A stretch of DNA of 64,000 nucleotides from CAMAVH01 sp036500145 (GTDB lineage: Bacteria; Pseudomonadota; Alphaproteobacteria; SMXQ01), in the NCBI GenBank assembly GCA_036500145.1, contig DASYCO010000042.1, forward strand, positions 1 to 64,000, read 5' to 3'. Each line of letters begins with the position of its first letter. Position 1 is the first letter of the stretch. Both the position numbers and the translations under genes were made by a program. Positions 9,105 through 16,613 of the stretch are shown here, one piece after another. The notes beneath the pieces were generated by a model, which did not search any database, was not told the origin of the DNA, and saw only the letters and a list, made by a program, of their open reading frames with translations.

Positions 9105-9830
9105 GTGGCGCGGCGTCGTGTTAACCATTCCCCCGCGCAGAACGGCCCTTCCTTGGTTCGCTTTCAGAATGTCGGCATGCGCTACGGCGTCGGGCCGGAA
9201 GTCCTGCATGACGTGAACTTCACCCTGGCGCCTGGGTCCTTCCACTTCCTGGTCGGACCGAGCGGCGCGGGCAAGTCCTCGCTCCTGCGCCTCATGTACC
9301 TGGCGCACAAGCCGTCGCGCGGACTTATCACTCTCTTTGATCGTGACATTGCCACGGCGCCGCGCTGCGACCTGCCGGAGCTGCGCCGCAAGATCGGCGT
9401 CGTGTTCCAGGAGTTCCGCCTGCTCGACCACCTGAGCGTGCTCGACAACGTCGCCCTGCCGCTGCGCGTCGCCGGGATGCCGGAGAAGCAGCTGCGCGAC
9501 TACGCCGAGGAGCTGCTGAGCTGGGTCGGCCTCGCCGACCACATGCAGTCGCGCCCCGCCATCCTGTCGGGCGGCCAGAAGCAGCGCGTCGCCATCGCGC
9601 GCGCCGTCATCAGCCGGCCCAAGCTGCTGCTCGCCGACGAGCCGACCGGCAACGTCGACGACAAGATCGCGCTCCGCCTGCTCTACCTGTTCGAGGAGCT
9701 GAACAAGCTGGGCACCACCATCGTCATCGCCACGCACAACGAGGCGCTGATCTCGCGCTTCGGCCACGCCCAGCTCCATCTCGAGAACGGCGAGCTGCTC
9801 GTGCGCCCGGCGACCAAGCGGAGCGTATGA
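9105..9830 (+). CDS. ftsE: Cell-division ABC ATPase FtsE
   Basis: ABC-type ATPase that pairs with FtsX at the divisome to control peptidoglycan hydrolases. Walker A is GPSGAGKS, the Q loop follows in VVFQEFRLLDHLSVLDNV (typical of FtsE), the signature is LSGGQKQR, Walker B is LLLADEPTG and the switch His is in IATHNE. The 241-residue form uses a GTG at 9105; a TTG at 9153 would give 225 residues starting VRFQNVGMRYG, closer to the standard 222-residue FtsE, and is quite possible. Neither has a good Shine-Dalgarno sequence. The ftsX start overlaps its stop. Confidence 0.93.
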   Translation: MARRRVNHSPAQNGPSLVRFQNVGMRYGVGPEVLHDVNFTLAPGSFHFLVGPSGAGKSSLLRLMYLAHKPSRGLITLFDRDIATAPRCDLPELRRKIGVVFQEFRLLDHLSVLDNVALPLRVAGMPEKQLRDYAEELLSWVGLADHMQSRPAILSGGQKQRVAIARAVISRPKLLLADEPTGNVDDKIALRLLYLFEELNKLGTTIVIATHNEALISRFGHAQLHLENGELLVRPATKRSV

Positions 9831-10744
9831 GCATGTTCGAGACCCGCAGCGACCTTCCTCTGCGCGGCGACGCCTCACGCCGCTTCCTGCCCTGGCTGGT
9901 GGCGCTCAACGTCTACCTCGCCGCCCTGGCGCTCGCCGGCCTGATGGCGCTCGGCGACGCCGTCTCGACCTGGGACAAGGGCCTGACCGGCTCGATGACC
10001 GTGCAGATCCCCGCCCCCGTCGCGCCCGCCTCCAAGATCGGGGACGGCGAGATCGCCGGCGACAACGATGCGCGCGTCGCCAAGGCGCTCGAACTGCTGC
10101 GCGCCACCCCCGGCGTCGCCTCGGCCCAGGCCCTGTCGCGCGCCGAGATGGCGACGCTGATGGAACCCTGGCTCGGCAGCGGGGCGTTGGTCGCCGAGCT
10201 GCCGCTGCCGGCCCTCGTCGACGTGCAGCTGCGCCCAGCCGCCGGCGTCAACGCCGGCGGCCTCGAAAGCGTGCTGGCCGCCGCCGTGCCGGGCGCCACG
10301 GTCGACGACCACAAGAAGTGGCTCGACCGGCTGGTCCTGCTCGTCCATTCCGTCGAGCTGGTCGCCGGCGCCGTCGTGCTGCTGGTCGCCGGCGCCGCCA
10401 TCGCCACGGTCATCTTCATCACGCGCACCGGCCTGTCGCTGCATCACGAAGTCATCAGCCTGCTGCACGTCATCGGCGCGCAGGACGACTACATCGCCCG
10501 GCAGTTCCAGTCGCAGGCCCTCGCCCTCGGCCTCAAGGGCGGCGCCATCGGCTTCGCGCTCGCCGCCGTCACCGTCGTCGGGCTCGGCATGCTCGCCAGC
10601 CGCCTCGGCTCGCAGCTGCTGCCGCCGCTCTCGATCGGCCCGCTGCAATGGCTGGCCCTCGCCGTGCTGCCGCTCGGCGTGGCGCTGATCGGCATGGCGA
10701 CGGCGCGCGTCACCGTCATGCGCACCCTGGCCCGCCTGCCGTGA
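9827..10744 (+). CDS. ftsX: Cell-division permease FtsX
   Basis: A 305-residue inner-membrane partner of FtsE. It has an N-terminal transmembrane segment (near residues 23-45), an extracytoplasmic domain (about 50-170, with AKALELLRATPGVASAQALS typical of FtsX), and three C-terminal transmembrane helices with the FtsX/MacB fold (VELVAGAVVLLVAGAAIATVIFI; the cytoplasmic loop RTGLSLHHEVISLLHVIGAQDDYIARQF that contacts the ATPase; LGLKGGAIGFALAAVTVVGLG). Start ATG at 9827 overlaps the ftsE stop; a second Met two codons later is also possible. Translational coupling continues into the next gene through GTGA. Confidence 0.9.
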   Translation: MSMFETRSDLPLRGDASRRFLPWLVALNVYLAALALAGLMALGDAVSTWDKGLTGSMTVQIPAPVAPASKIGDGEIAGDNDARVAKALELLRATPGVASAQALSRAEMATLMEPWLGSGALVAELPLPALVDVQLRPAAGVNAGGLESVLAAAVPGATVDDHKKWLDRLVLLVHSVELVAGAVVLLVAGAAIATVIFITRTGLSLHHEVISLLHVIGAQDDYIARQFQSQALALGLKGGAIGFALAAVTVVGLGMLASRLGSQLLPPLSIGPLQWLALAVLPLGVALIGMATARVTVMRTLARLP

Positions 10745-11415
10745 GCGACGATCCGGTCCAGCCGCCGCCGCGGCGGCGCCATCCGCTGCTGGTCGGCCAG
10801 TGGACGCTGATCGCCATCGTGGCGCTGGCGGCTCTCTGGCTCGGCGGGCTGGTCTGGTACGCCAACGACATTCCGCGCACCATCGACGACACCGACACCA
10901 TGACCGACGCCGTGGTCGTGCTGACCGGCGGCTCGGGCCGCGTCGACGTCGGCCTGGCGCTGCTCGCCGAACGGCGCGCCAAGAAGCTGTTCGTCTCCGG
11001 CGTCGCCAAGGAAGTCGACCTCGACCAGCTGCTGCGCGTCTCCATGCGCCAGGACGCGCGCACGCTGCGCGACCGCATCGAGCTCGGCCATGACGCCGGC
11101 GACACCATCGGCAACGCGCGCGAGACCGCGCAGTGGATGGCGCGCGAAGGCTTCACCTCGCTGCGCCTCGTGACGGCGAGCTACCACATGCGCCGCAGCC
11201 TGCTCGAATTCCGCCGCGCCCTGCCCAACGTGCGCATCGTGCCCCATCCCGTGTTCCCGCAGGGCTTCCGCCTCGCCGAATGGTGGCGCTGGCCCGGCAC
11301 ATTCGCGCTCGTCGTCAGCGAGTACGACAAGTACCTGATCGCCTCGGTGACCCGCGCCCTCGGCATCGAGCTGCCCGACATCGCGGCGCGCAACGCCGCC
11401 GCAGCGGCCCGCTGA
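10741..11415 (+). CDS. YdcF/ElyC-type DUF218 membrane protein
   Basis: A 224-residue protein with one N-terminal transmembrane helix (about residues 16-38) followed by a DUF218 domain: AVVVLTGGSGRVDVGLALL, KKLFVSGV, a middle region ending in TIGNARETAQWM, and the conserved LRLVTASYHMRRSLLEFRRALP. The E. coli relatives SanA and ElyC act in envelope and peptidoglycan maintenance; enzymatic activity is not established. The GTG start at 10741 overlaps the ftsX stop (GTGA), which decides the start. Its place between ftsX and plsC is a conserved alphaproteobacterial arrangement. Confidence 0.85.
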   Translation: MSDDPVQPPPRRRHPLLVGQWTLIAIVALAALWLGGLVWYANDIPRTIDDTDTMTDAVVVLTGGSGRVDVGLALLAERRAKKLFVSGVAKEVDLDQLLRVSMRQDARTLRDRIELGHDAGDTIGNARETAQWMAREGFTSLRLVTASYHMRRSLLEFRRALPNVRIVPHPVFPQGFRLAEWWRWPGTFALVVSEYDKYLIASVTRALGIELPDIAARNAAAAAR

Positions 11416-11423
11416 GGCGAATC

Positions 11424-12155
11424 ATGGCCAAGCTGCGCGCCCTCCTGTTCAACATCGCCTTCTACGGCGTGACGGCGCTCCTCGGCGTCCTCTACCTGCC
11501 GCTGCTGCTGGTTCCGGGCAAGGCAGGCGAGCGCGCCATGATGGCGGCGGGCAGAGTCTGGTCGGCGCTGCTGCTGCGCCTCCTGAAGCTGATCGTCGGC
11601 CTCGACCACGAGGTGCGCGGGCAATTGCCGCCCGGCCCCGTGCTGATCGCCGCCAAGCACCAGTCGGCCTGGGACACGCTGATGCTGCCGGTGCTGCTGG
11701 GCGCGCCCGTCGTCGTGCTCAAGCGCGAGCTGTTCTGGCTGCCCTTCTACGGCTGGTACGCCCGCCGGGCCGGCATGATCGGCATCGACCGCAAGGGCGG
11801 CGGCAAGAGCCTGCGCGCCCTGCTGCGCGCCGCCCGCGAGAAGGCCGCCGAGGGGCGGCCCCTGGTGATCTTCCCGCAGGGCACGCGCAGCGCGCCGGGC
11901 GCCCAGCTGCCCTATCAGCCCGGCGTCGCCGCCATGTACGGCGACCTGAACCTGCCGGTCGTGCCGGTGGCGCTCAACTCCGGGCTCTTCTGGGGGCGCT
12001 ACGCCTTCACCAAGAGGCCCGGCCGCATCACCGTCGAATTCCTGCCCGTCATCCCGCCTGGCCTGCCGAAGCGCGACTTCCTCGCCCGGCTGGAGGCGGC
12101 CATCGAGCCCGCTACAGTCCAGCTTGAACAGGAAGCCATTGATAGATATCGCTGA
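11424..12155 (+). CDS. plsC: 1-acyl-sn-glycerol-3-phosphate acyltransferase
   Basis: A 243-residue membrane-bound acyltransferase that makes phosphatidic acid from lysophosphatidic acid. An N-terminal hydrophobic helix (residues 7-32) precedes the catalytic block HQSAWD (the HX4D motif, about residue 78), the acyl-acceptor block KRELFWLPFYGWYARRAG, and the third motif FPQGTRSAPG. Start at Met 11424, eight bases after the ydcF-like stop. It ends the zinc-ribbon-opposed ftsE-ftsX-ydcF-plsC run. Confidence 0.93.
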   Translation: MAKLRALLFNIAFYGVTALLGVLYLPLLLVPGKAGERAMMAAGRVWSALLLRLLKLIVGLDHEVRGQLPPGPVLIAAKHQSAWDTLMLPVLLGAPVVVLKRELFWLPFYGWYARRAGMIGIDRKGGGKSLRALLRAAREKAAEGRPLVIFPQGTRSAPGAQLPYQPGVAAMYGDLNLPVVPVALNSGLFWGRYAFTKRPGRITVEFLPVIPPGLPKRDFLARLEAAIEPATVQLEQEAIDRYR

Positions 12156-12271
12156 TATTCAATATACTTATAAATACTGTAAATATTGATAAAAAACATT
12201 TTTCTCGCGTTGATTTAGCCGGGGACGCTCTCTATCTTCCCCGCAGTTGCTTTCCTTTGGGGCGTCCCGCC
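12156..12271 (+). promoter_or_regulatory. AT-rich control region with a dyad upstream of cysA
   Basis: About 75 bases directly after plsC are strikingly AT-rich for this genome. They contain a dyad TCAATAT (12159-12165) / ATATTGA (12183-12189), spacer 17, enclosing a TATAAAT-like box. This is the natural place for a sulfur-responsive promoter and operator driving cysA and the following transporter genes. The binding protein cannot be named from sequence. Confidence 0.5.
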
Positions 12272-13396
12272 GTGACCATCGACATTCAAAGCCTCTACAA
12301 GCGCTTCGGCACGCAGCCGGTCCTGCGCGGCGTCGATCTCGACATCGGCGACGGCGAGCTCGTCGCCCTGCTCGGCGCGTCTGGCTCCGGCAAGACGACC
12401 CTGCTGCGCATCCTCGCCGGCCTGGAGTTCCCCGACGGCGGCGACGTGGTGGTCGACGGCGAAAGCTGGATCGCCAAGCCGACGCAACAGCGCAAGGTCG
12501 GCTTCGTCTTCCAGCATTACGCCCTGTTCGGCCACCTGACCGTGGCGGAGAACATCGCCTTCGGCCTGCGCGTACGCGACCGCAAGATCCGCCCGAGCGA
12601 AGAAACCATCCAGGCCAAGATCAACGAGCTGCTCGAGCTGATCCAGCTCGGCAAGCTCGGCGGCCGCTATCCGTCGCAGCTCTCCGGCGGCCAGCGCCAG
12701 CGCGTGGCGCTCGCCCGCGCGCTCGCCATCGAGCCCCACGTGCTGCTGCTCGACGAGCCGTTCGGCGCCCTCGACGCCAGCGTGCGCAAGGACCTGCGCC
12801 ACTGGCTGCGCGAGCTGCACCGCCAGCTCGGCATGACCACCGTCTTCGTCACCCACGACCAGGAAGAGGCGCTCGAGCTCGCCGACCGCGTCGTCATCCT
12901 CAACGAGGGCCGCATCGAGCAGATCGGCACGCCTGAGGAAGTCTACGACCATCCGGCGACGCCCTACGTGCTGCGCTTCCTCGGCGGCGCCAACGAGCTG
13001 CCCGGCCGCCTGCGCGCCGGCCGCGTCGAGGTCGACGGCATCGACACCAGCGCCATCGAGCGCATCGCCGCCGGCGACGGCGCCGCCAGCCTGTTCGTGC
13101 GCCCGCACGACATCGACGTGCTGCCCGCCGACGACGGCGCGGCGACCGTGAAGTCCATCTACATCACCGGCGCCCAGGCCCATATCGACCTGTCCCTCGG
13201 CGCCCAGACTGCCGGCGCCCACACCTCCGTCGCGGCCGAGCTGCGCCGCGACGTCGCCCGCGCGCGCGGCATCAAAGCCGGCCAGCGCGTGAAGCTGAAG
13301 GCCGTGCACGGCCGCCTGTTCATCGCCCCGCACGCGGCGGGCGCCATGACGGCGGCGCAGGACGCCGACGCGCGCGCCTGTATCGCGCGGCCCTGA
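12272..13396 (+). CDS. cysA: Sulfate/thiosulfate import ATP-binding protein
   Basis: The 374-residue ATPase of the sulfate importer. Walker A is GASGSGKT, the Q loop VFQHYALFGHLTVAENIAFGL, signature LSGGQRQRVALARAL, Walker B LLLDEPFGALDA, switch VTHDQEEALELADRV, then a C-terminal regulatory (TOBE-like) region. QHYALF and EVYDHPATPYVLRFLGG are typical of CysA. A GTG at 12272 gives the family N terminus (TIDIQSLYKRFG); a TTG 15 bases earlier is less likely. Unusually, the ATPase gene is first in its operon, ahead of the binding protein and permeases. Confidence 0.93.
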   Translation: MTIDIQSLYKRFGTQPVLRGVDLDIGDGELVALLGASGSGKTTLLRILAGLEFPDGGDVVVDGESWIAKPTQQRKVGFVFQHYALFGHLTVAENIAFGLRVRDRKIRPSEETIQAKINELLELIQLGKLGGRYPSQLSGGQRQRVALARALAIEPHVLLLDEPFGALDASVRKDLRHWLRELHRQLGMTTVFVTHDQEEALELADRVVILNEGRIEQIGTPEEVYDHPATPYVLRFLGGANELPGRLRAGRVEVDGIDTSAIERIAAGDGAASLFVRPHDIDVLPADDGAATVKSIYITGAQAHIDLSLGAQTAGAHTSVAAELRRDVARARGIKAGQRVKLKAVHGRLFIAPHAAGAMTAAQDADARACIARP

Positions 13397-13460
13397 GCCG
13401 CCGGAACCGCGCCAACTCCGTTCGCGCAACCAGTCCCGCTTTCTCCCCCAATCGATCTTA

Positions 13461-14522
13461 ATGAAAGTTCGAATCATGAAGAAACTGTCCGCCCTGTCGC
13501 TCGCCGCGACGCTCGCCGCCGGCCTTGCCAGCGCGCCCGCCTTCGCCCAGGTCCAGACGACGCCGTCGCCCGCCGACTACAAGGGCCCCAACGAGCTGCT
13601 CAACGTCTCCTACGACGTGGCGCGCGAGCTGTTCGTGAAGCTCAACGACGCCTTCAACGCCGACTGGCAGAAGAAGGGCGGCAAGAAGATCGACATCAAG
13701 ATGTCGCATGCCGGCACCGGCGTGCAGGCGCGCGCCATCATCGAAGGCCTGCCGGCCGACGTCGTCACCTTCAACCAGCTGCTCGACGTGCAGGTGCTGC
13801 ATGACAAGGGCAACCTGATCCCGGCCGACTGGCAGAAGAAGTTCGCCAACGGCAGCTCGCCCTTCTACTCCATGCCCGCCTTCCTGGTGCGCAAGGGCAA
13901 CCCGAAGAACGTGAAGGACTGGGACGACCTGGTCCGCCCCGACGTGAAGTCGGTGTTCCCGAACCCGAAGACCTCGGGCAACGCGCGCTACACCTACCTC
14001 GGCGCCTATGCCTTCGCCCTGAACAAGTTCGGCGGCGACCAGGCCAAGGCCCAGGACTTCGTGAAGGCCTTCCTCGCCAACGTGCCGGTGTTCGACACTG
14101 GCGGCCGCGCCTCGACCACCACCTTCGTCGACCGCGGCATCGGCGACGTGCTGATCACCTTCGAATCCGAGGTGAACGGCGTGAAGAAGGAATATGGCGA
14201 CAAGGGCTACGAAATCGTCATCCCGGCGCAGAGCATCCTGGCGGAATTCCCCGTCGCCGTGGTCGACCGCAACGTCGACCGCAAGGGCAGCCGCCCGCTC
14301 GCCACCACCTACCTGCAGTACCTCTACAGCCCGGAAGCGCAGGAGATCGAGGCGAACTTCTCGCTGCGCGTGACCGATCCTGCGGTCATCGAGCGCCACA
14401 AGGCCGAATACCCCGCCGTGAAGCTCGTCACCGTCGACGACGTGTTCGGCGGCTGGGACAAGGCCAACAAGGAGCACTTCTCCGAAGGCGGCATCCTCGA
14501 CAAGGTCTTCGTGAACCGCTAA
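13461..14522 (+). CDS. Periplasmic sulfate-binding protein (Sbp/CysP family)
   Basis: A 353-residue solute-binding protein with a Sec signal peptide ending near AFAQ. The mature part has family landmarks: LLNVSYDVARELF, GTGVQARAIIEGLPADVVTFNQ, LVRKGNPKNVKDWDDL, PKTSGNARYTYL and FVDRGIGDVLITFESE. It delivers sulfate or thiosulfate to CysTW-CysA. Met at 13461 or 13476 (MKKLSALS) are both acceptable; the latter gives the more standard signal peptide. It follows cysA by 64 bases. Confidence 0.93.
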   Translation: MKVRIMKKLSALSLAATLAAGLASAPAFAQVQTTPSPADYKGPNELLNVSYDVARELFVKLNDAFNADWQKKGGKKIDIKMSHAGTGVQARAIIEGLPADVVTFNQLLDVQVLHDKGNLIPADWQKKFANGSSPFYSMPAFLVRKGNPKNVKDWDDLVRPDVKSVFPNPKTSGNARYTYLGAYAFALNKFGGDQAKAQDFVKAFLANVPVFDTGGRASTTTFVDRGIGDVLITFESEVNGVKKEYGDKGYEIVIPAQSILAEFPVAVVDRNVDRKGSRPLATTYLQYLYSPEAQEIEANFSLRVTDPAVIERHKAEYPAVKLVTVDDVFGGWDKANKEHFSEGGILDKVFVNR

Positions 14523-14552
14523 GGCGCGGTTCTCCTTCACTCAACCGAGACC

Positions 14553-15431
14553 ATGTCCCTGACCGCGACCATCCGCACTCAGCCGCAGCGCCCGACCGTG
14601 AAACGTCCGGCGCTGCGGCGCGTGCTGCCCGGCTTCGGGCTGACGATGGGCGCGACGCTGTTCTATCTCGCGCTCATCGTGCTGCTGCCGGTGGCCGCGC
14701 TCATCCTCAAGACCGCCGACGGCGGCATCTTGCGCTTCTGGCAGGTCGTCTCCGGCCCGCGCGCCATCGCCGCCTTCGAGGTGACGATCGGCGCCGCCCT
14801 CATCGCCACCGCCTTCAACGCCGTCTACGGCCTGCTCATGGCCTGGGTGCTGGCGCGCTACCGCTTCCCCGGCCGCCGCCTGCTCGACTCGCTGGTCGAC
14901 CTGCCCTTCGCGCTGCCCACCTCCGTCGCCGGCATCGCGCTCACCGCGCTCTACGCCGGCAACGGCTGGTTCGGCGCGCTGCTGGAGCCGGCCGGCGTCA
15001 AGGTCGTCTACACCCTGGCCGGCGTCGCCATGGCCATGGCCTTCACCAGCGTGCCCTTCGTGGTGCGCACCGTGCAGCCCGTCATCGAGGAGCTGAAGCC
15101 GGAGATCGAGGAAGCCGCCGCCACGCTCGGCGCCTCGGACTGGCAGGCGTTCAGGCGCGTGATCTATCCCGCGATCTTCCCCGCCCATCTCGCCGGCTGC
15201 GCCATGGCCTTCGCGCGCGGCATGGGCGAGTTCGGCGCCGTGATCTTCATCGCCGGCAACCTGCCCTTCAAGACCGAGATCGCGCCGCTGCTGATCTTCA
15301 TCCGCCTCGAGGAATACGACTATCCGGCCGCCTCCGCGATCGCCGTCGTGCTGCTCGCCGTCGCCTTCACCCTGCTGCTCACCACCAACGCCATCCAGGC
15401 CTGGCGGCTGAAGCGCGTGGTCAAGGACTGA
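14553..15431 (+). CDS. cysT: Sulfate ABC transporter permease CysT
   Basis: A 292-residue inner-membrane permease with about six transmembrane segments and the binding-protein-dependent transport EAA loop (EEAAATLGASDWQAFRRVIYPAIFP). Family markers include LVDLPFALPTSVAGIAL and RGMGEFGAVIFIAGN. It forms the channel with CysW. It lies 30 bases after the binding protein and 5 bases before cysW. Confidence 0.94.
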   Translation: MSLTATIRTQPQRPTVKRPALRRVLPGFGLTMGATLFYLALIVLLPVAALILKTADGGILRFWQVVSGPRAIAAFEVTIGAALIATAFNAVYGLLMAWVLARYRFPGRRLLDSLVDLPFALPTSVAGIALTALYAGNGWFGALLEPAGVKVVYTLAGVAMAMAFTSVPFVVRTVQPVIEELKPEIEEAAATLGASDWQAFRRVIYPAIFPAHLAGCAMAFARGMGEFGAVIFIAGNLPFKTEIAPLLIFIRLEEYDYPAASAIAVVLLAVAFTLLLTTNAIQAWRLKRVVKD

Positions 15432-15436
15432 GCGCC

Positions 15437-16279
15437 ATGACAGCCCTCCACGCCCACGACGAGCTGCTGCTCAAGGCCAAGCCTTCCACCGCGCCGCGCT
15501 GGCTGATCGGCGTCGCCCTCGTCCTCACGGCCATCTTCATCCTGGCGCCGCTGCTCATCGTCTTCGACCAGGCGCTCGCCAAGGGCCTCAAGGTCTTCGC
15601 CGACAACGTCGCCCAGGCCGAGACGCTGCACGCCGTCTGGCTGACGGCCGTCACCGCGCTCGTCGTCGTGCCGCTCAACCTGCTGTTCGGCCTCGCCGCA
15701 GCCTGGGCCATCACCAAGTTCGAATTTCCCGGCAAGAAGCTGCTGCTCACCGCCATCGACATCCCCTTCTCGGTGTCGCCCATCGTCGCCGGCGTCTGCT
15801 ACCTGCTGGTCTACGGCAACAACGGCCTGTTCGGCGGCTGGCTGCAGGCGGCGGACATCCGGGTGATGTTCAGCGTGCCGGCGATCATGCTGGTGACGCT
15901 CTTCGTCACCAGCCCCTTCGTGGCGCGCGAGCTGATCCCGCTGATGCAGGTGCAGGGCCGCGACCACGAGGAAGTGGCCGCCACCTTGGGCGCGTCGGGC
16001 TGGCAGATCTTCCGCCGCGTCACCCTGCCCAACATCAAGTGGGCGCTGCTCTACGGCGCGGTGCTGTGCAACGCGCGCGCCATGGGCGAGTTCGGCGCCG
16101 TCTCCGTCGTGTCGGGCAACATCCGCGGCCAGACCAACACCCTGCCGCTGCAGGTGCAGCTGCTCTATCACGACTACAACGCGACCGGCGCCTTCGCCGC
16201 CGCGACGATCCTGACCCTGCTCGCCTTCGTGACCTTAATCCTGAAGGCGATCCTGGAGCGCCAGACGCGCCAGCACTAA
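15437..16279 (+). CDS. cysW: Sulfate ABC transporter permease CysW
   Basis: A 280-residue permease, partner of CysT. It has about six transmembrane helices, the block IDIPFSVSPIVAGVCYLLVYG, the EAA loop EEVAATLGASGWQIFRRVTLPN and NARAMGEFGAVSVVSGNIRGQTNTLPL, which is diagnostic for CysW. Met at 15437 follows cysT by 5 bases, so the two are cotranslated or coupled. It ends the sulfate operon. Confidence 0.95.
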   Translation: MTALHAHDELLLKAKPSTAPRWLIGVALVLTAIFILAPLLIVFDQALAKGLKVFADNVAQAETLHAVWLTAVTALVVVPLNLLFGLAAAWAITKFEFPGKKLLLTAIDIPFSVSPIVAGVCYLLVYGNNGLFGGWLQAADIRVMFSVPAIMLVTLFVTSPFVARELIPLMQVQGRDHEEVAATLGASGWQIFRRVTLPNIKWALLYGAVLCNARAMGEFGAVSVVSGNIRGQTNTLPLQVQLLYHDYNATGAFAAATILTLLAFVTLILKAILERQTRQH

Positions 16280-16301
16280 GCGGCTCATCCCTCAAAAAGG
16301 C

Positions 16302-16310
16302 TGTGGATAA
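16302..16310 (-). promoter_or_regulatory. Perfect DnaA box upstream of nrdJ
   Basis: TGTGGATAA, the exact complement of the consensus DnaA box TTATCCACA, lies 304 bases upstream of the nrdJ start codon. A degenerate box, TGTGGGCAA (two mismatches), follows at 16314-16322. DnaA is known to control ribonucleotide reductase transcription in E. coli (nrdAB); a role here is inference. Confidence 0.6.
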
Positions 16311-16380
16311 GCCTGTGGGCAATCCCTATCTATTCCAGGGGCCGTTCGCGGTGAATTGCCGGGATAAGAAAAATATCCAT

Positions 16381-16412
16381 GCATAAAACTCAATAACATC
16401 ATTGGGTTATGC
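16381..16412. promoter_or_regulatory. AT-rich dyad upstream of nrdJ
   Basis: Arms GCATAA...CTCAAT and ATTGGG...TTATGC form a 12-pair dyad with a 2-base bulge and the 6-base centre AACATC. It has no T tract, lies about 200 bases before nrdJ, and could be an operator or a folded leader element. It does not obviously match the NrdR box. Confidence 0.4.
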
Positions 16413-16474
16413 CGAGCCCGGCCCTGTGAAAACATAACGGGAACATTGTCTTCGGCGCGCGGCGGCCGTACACT

Positions 16475-16594
16475 CCCGCCCTGTCCGTACGCGGGCAAAT
16501 TCATAGCGTTGTCAGTCTTTGCCGTCAGAACTCGCCCGAGTCTGAGGGACAAGTGCGGTGAGCCGCCCCGACCCATGGTTCGGGCGGCGTTTTT
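16475..16594 (+). terminator. Structured nrdJ leader ending in a terminator-like hairpin
   Basis: Hairpins possible in order: CCCGC/GCGGG (16475-16479 with 16491-16495), ACTCG/CGAGT (16530-16534 with 16537-16541), and a final G+C-rich stem GCCGCCC/GGGCGGC (16562-16568 with 16582-16588) followed by five T at 16590-16594. This last hairpin ends 19 bases before the start codon, so it would stop transcription just before nrdJ. A competing stem GCGG/CCGC (16555-16558 with 16563-16566) uses the same 5' arm, which is the layout of an attenuator or riboswitch. I could not assign a ligand class. Confidence 0.5.
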
Positions 16595-16613
16595 ATCGTC
16601 GAAGGAAGCGGTC

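Noticed and set aside
12156..12271. AT-rich stretch as evidence of horizontal transfer or a prophage edge
   Set aside because: Too short, sits exactly at an operon promoter, and neighbours have normal GC and function.
16413..16594. A firm call of a cobalamin riboswitch before nrdJ
   Set aside because: Only two short stretches resemble the core; spacing and the conserved box are not convincing without a covariance search.
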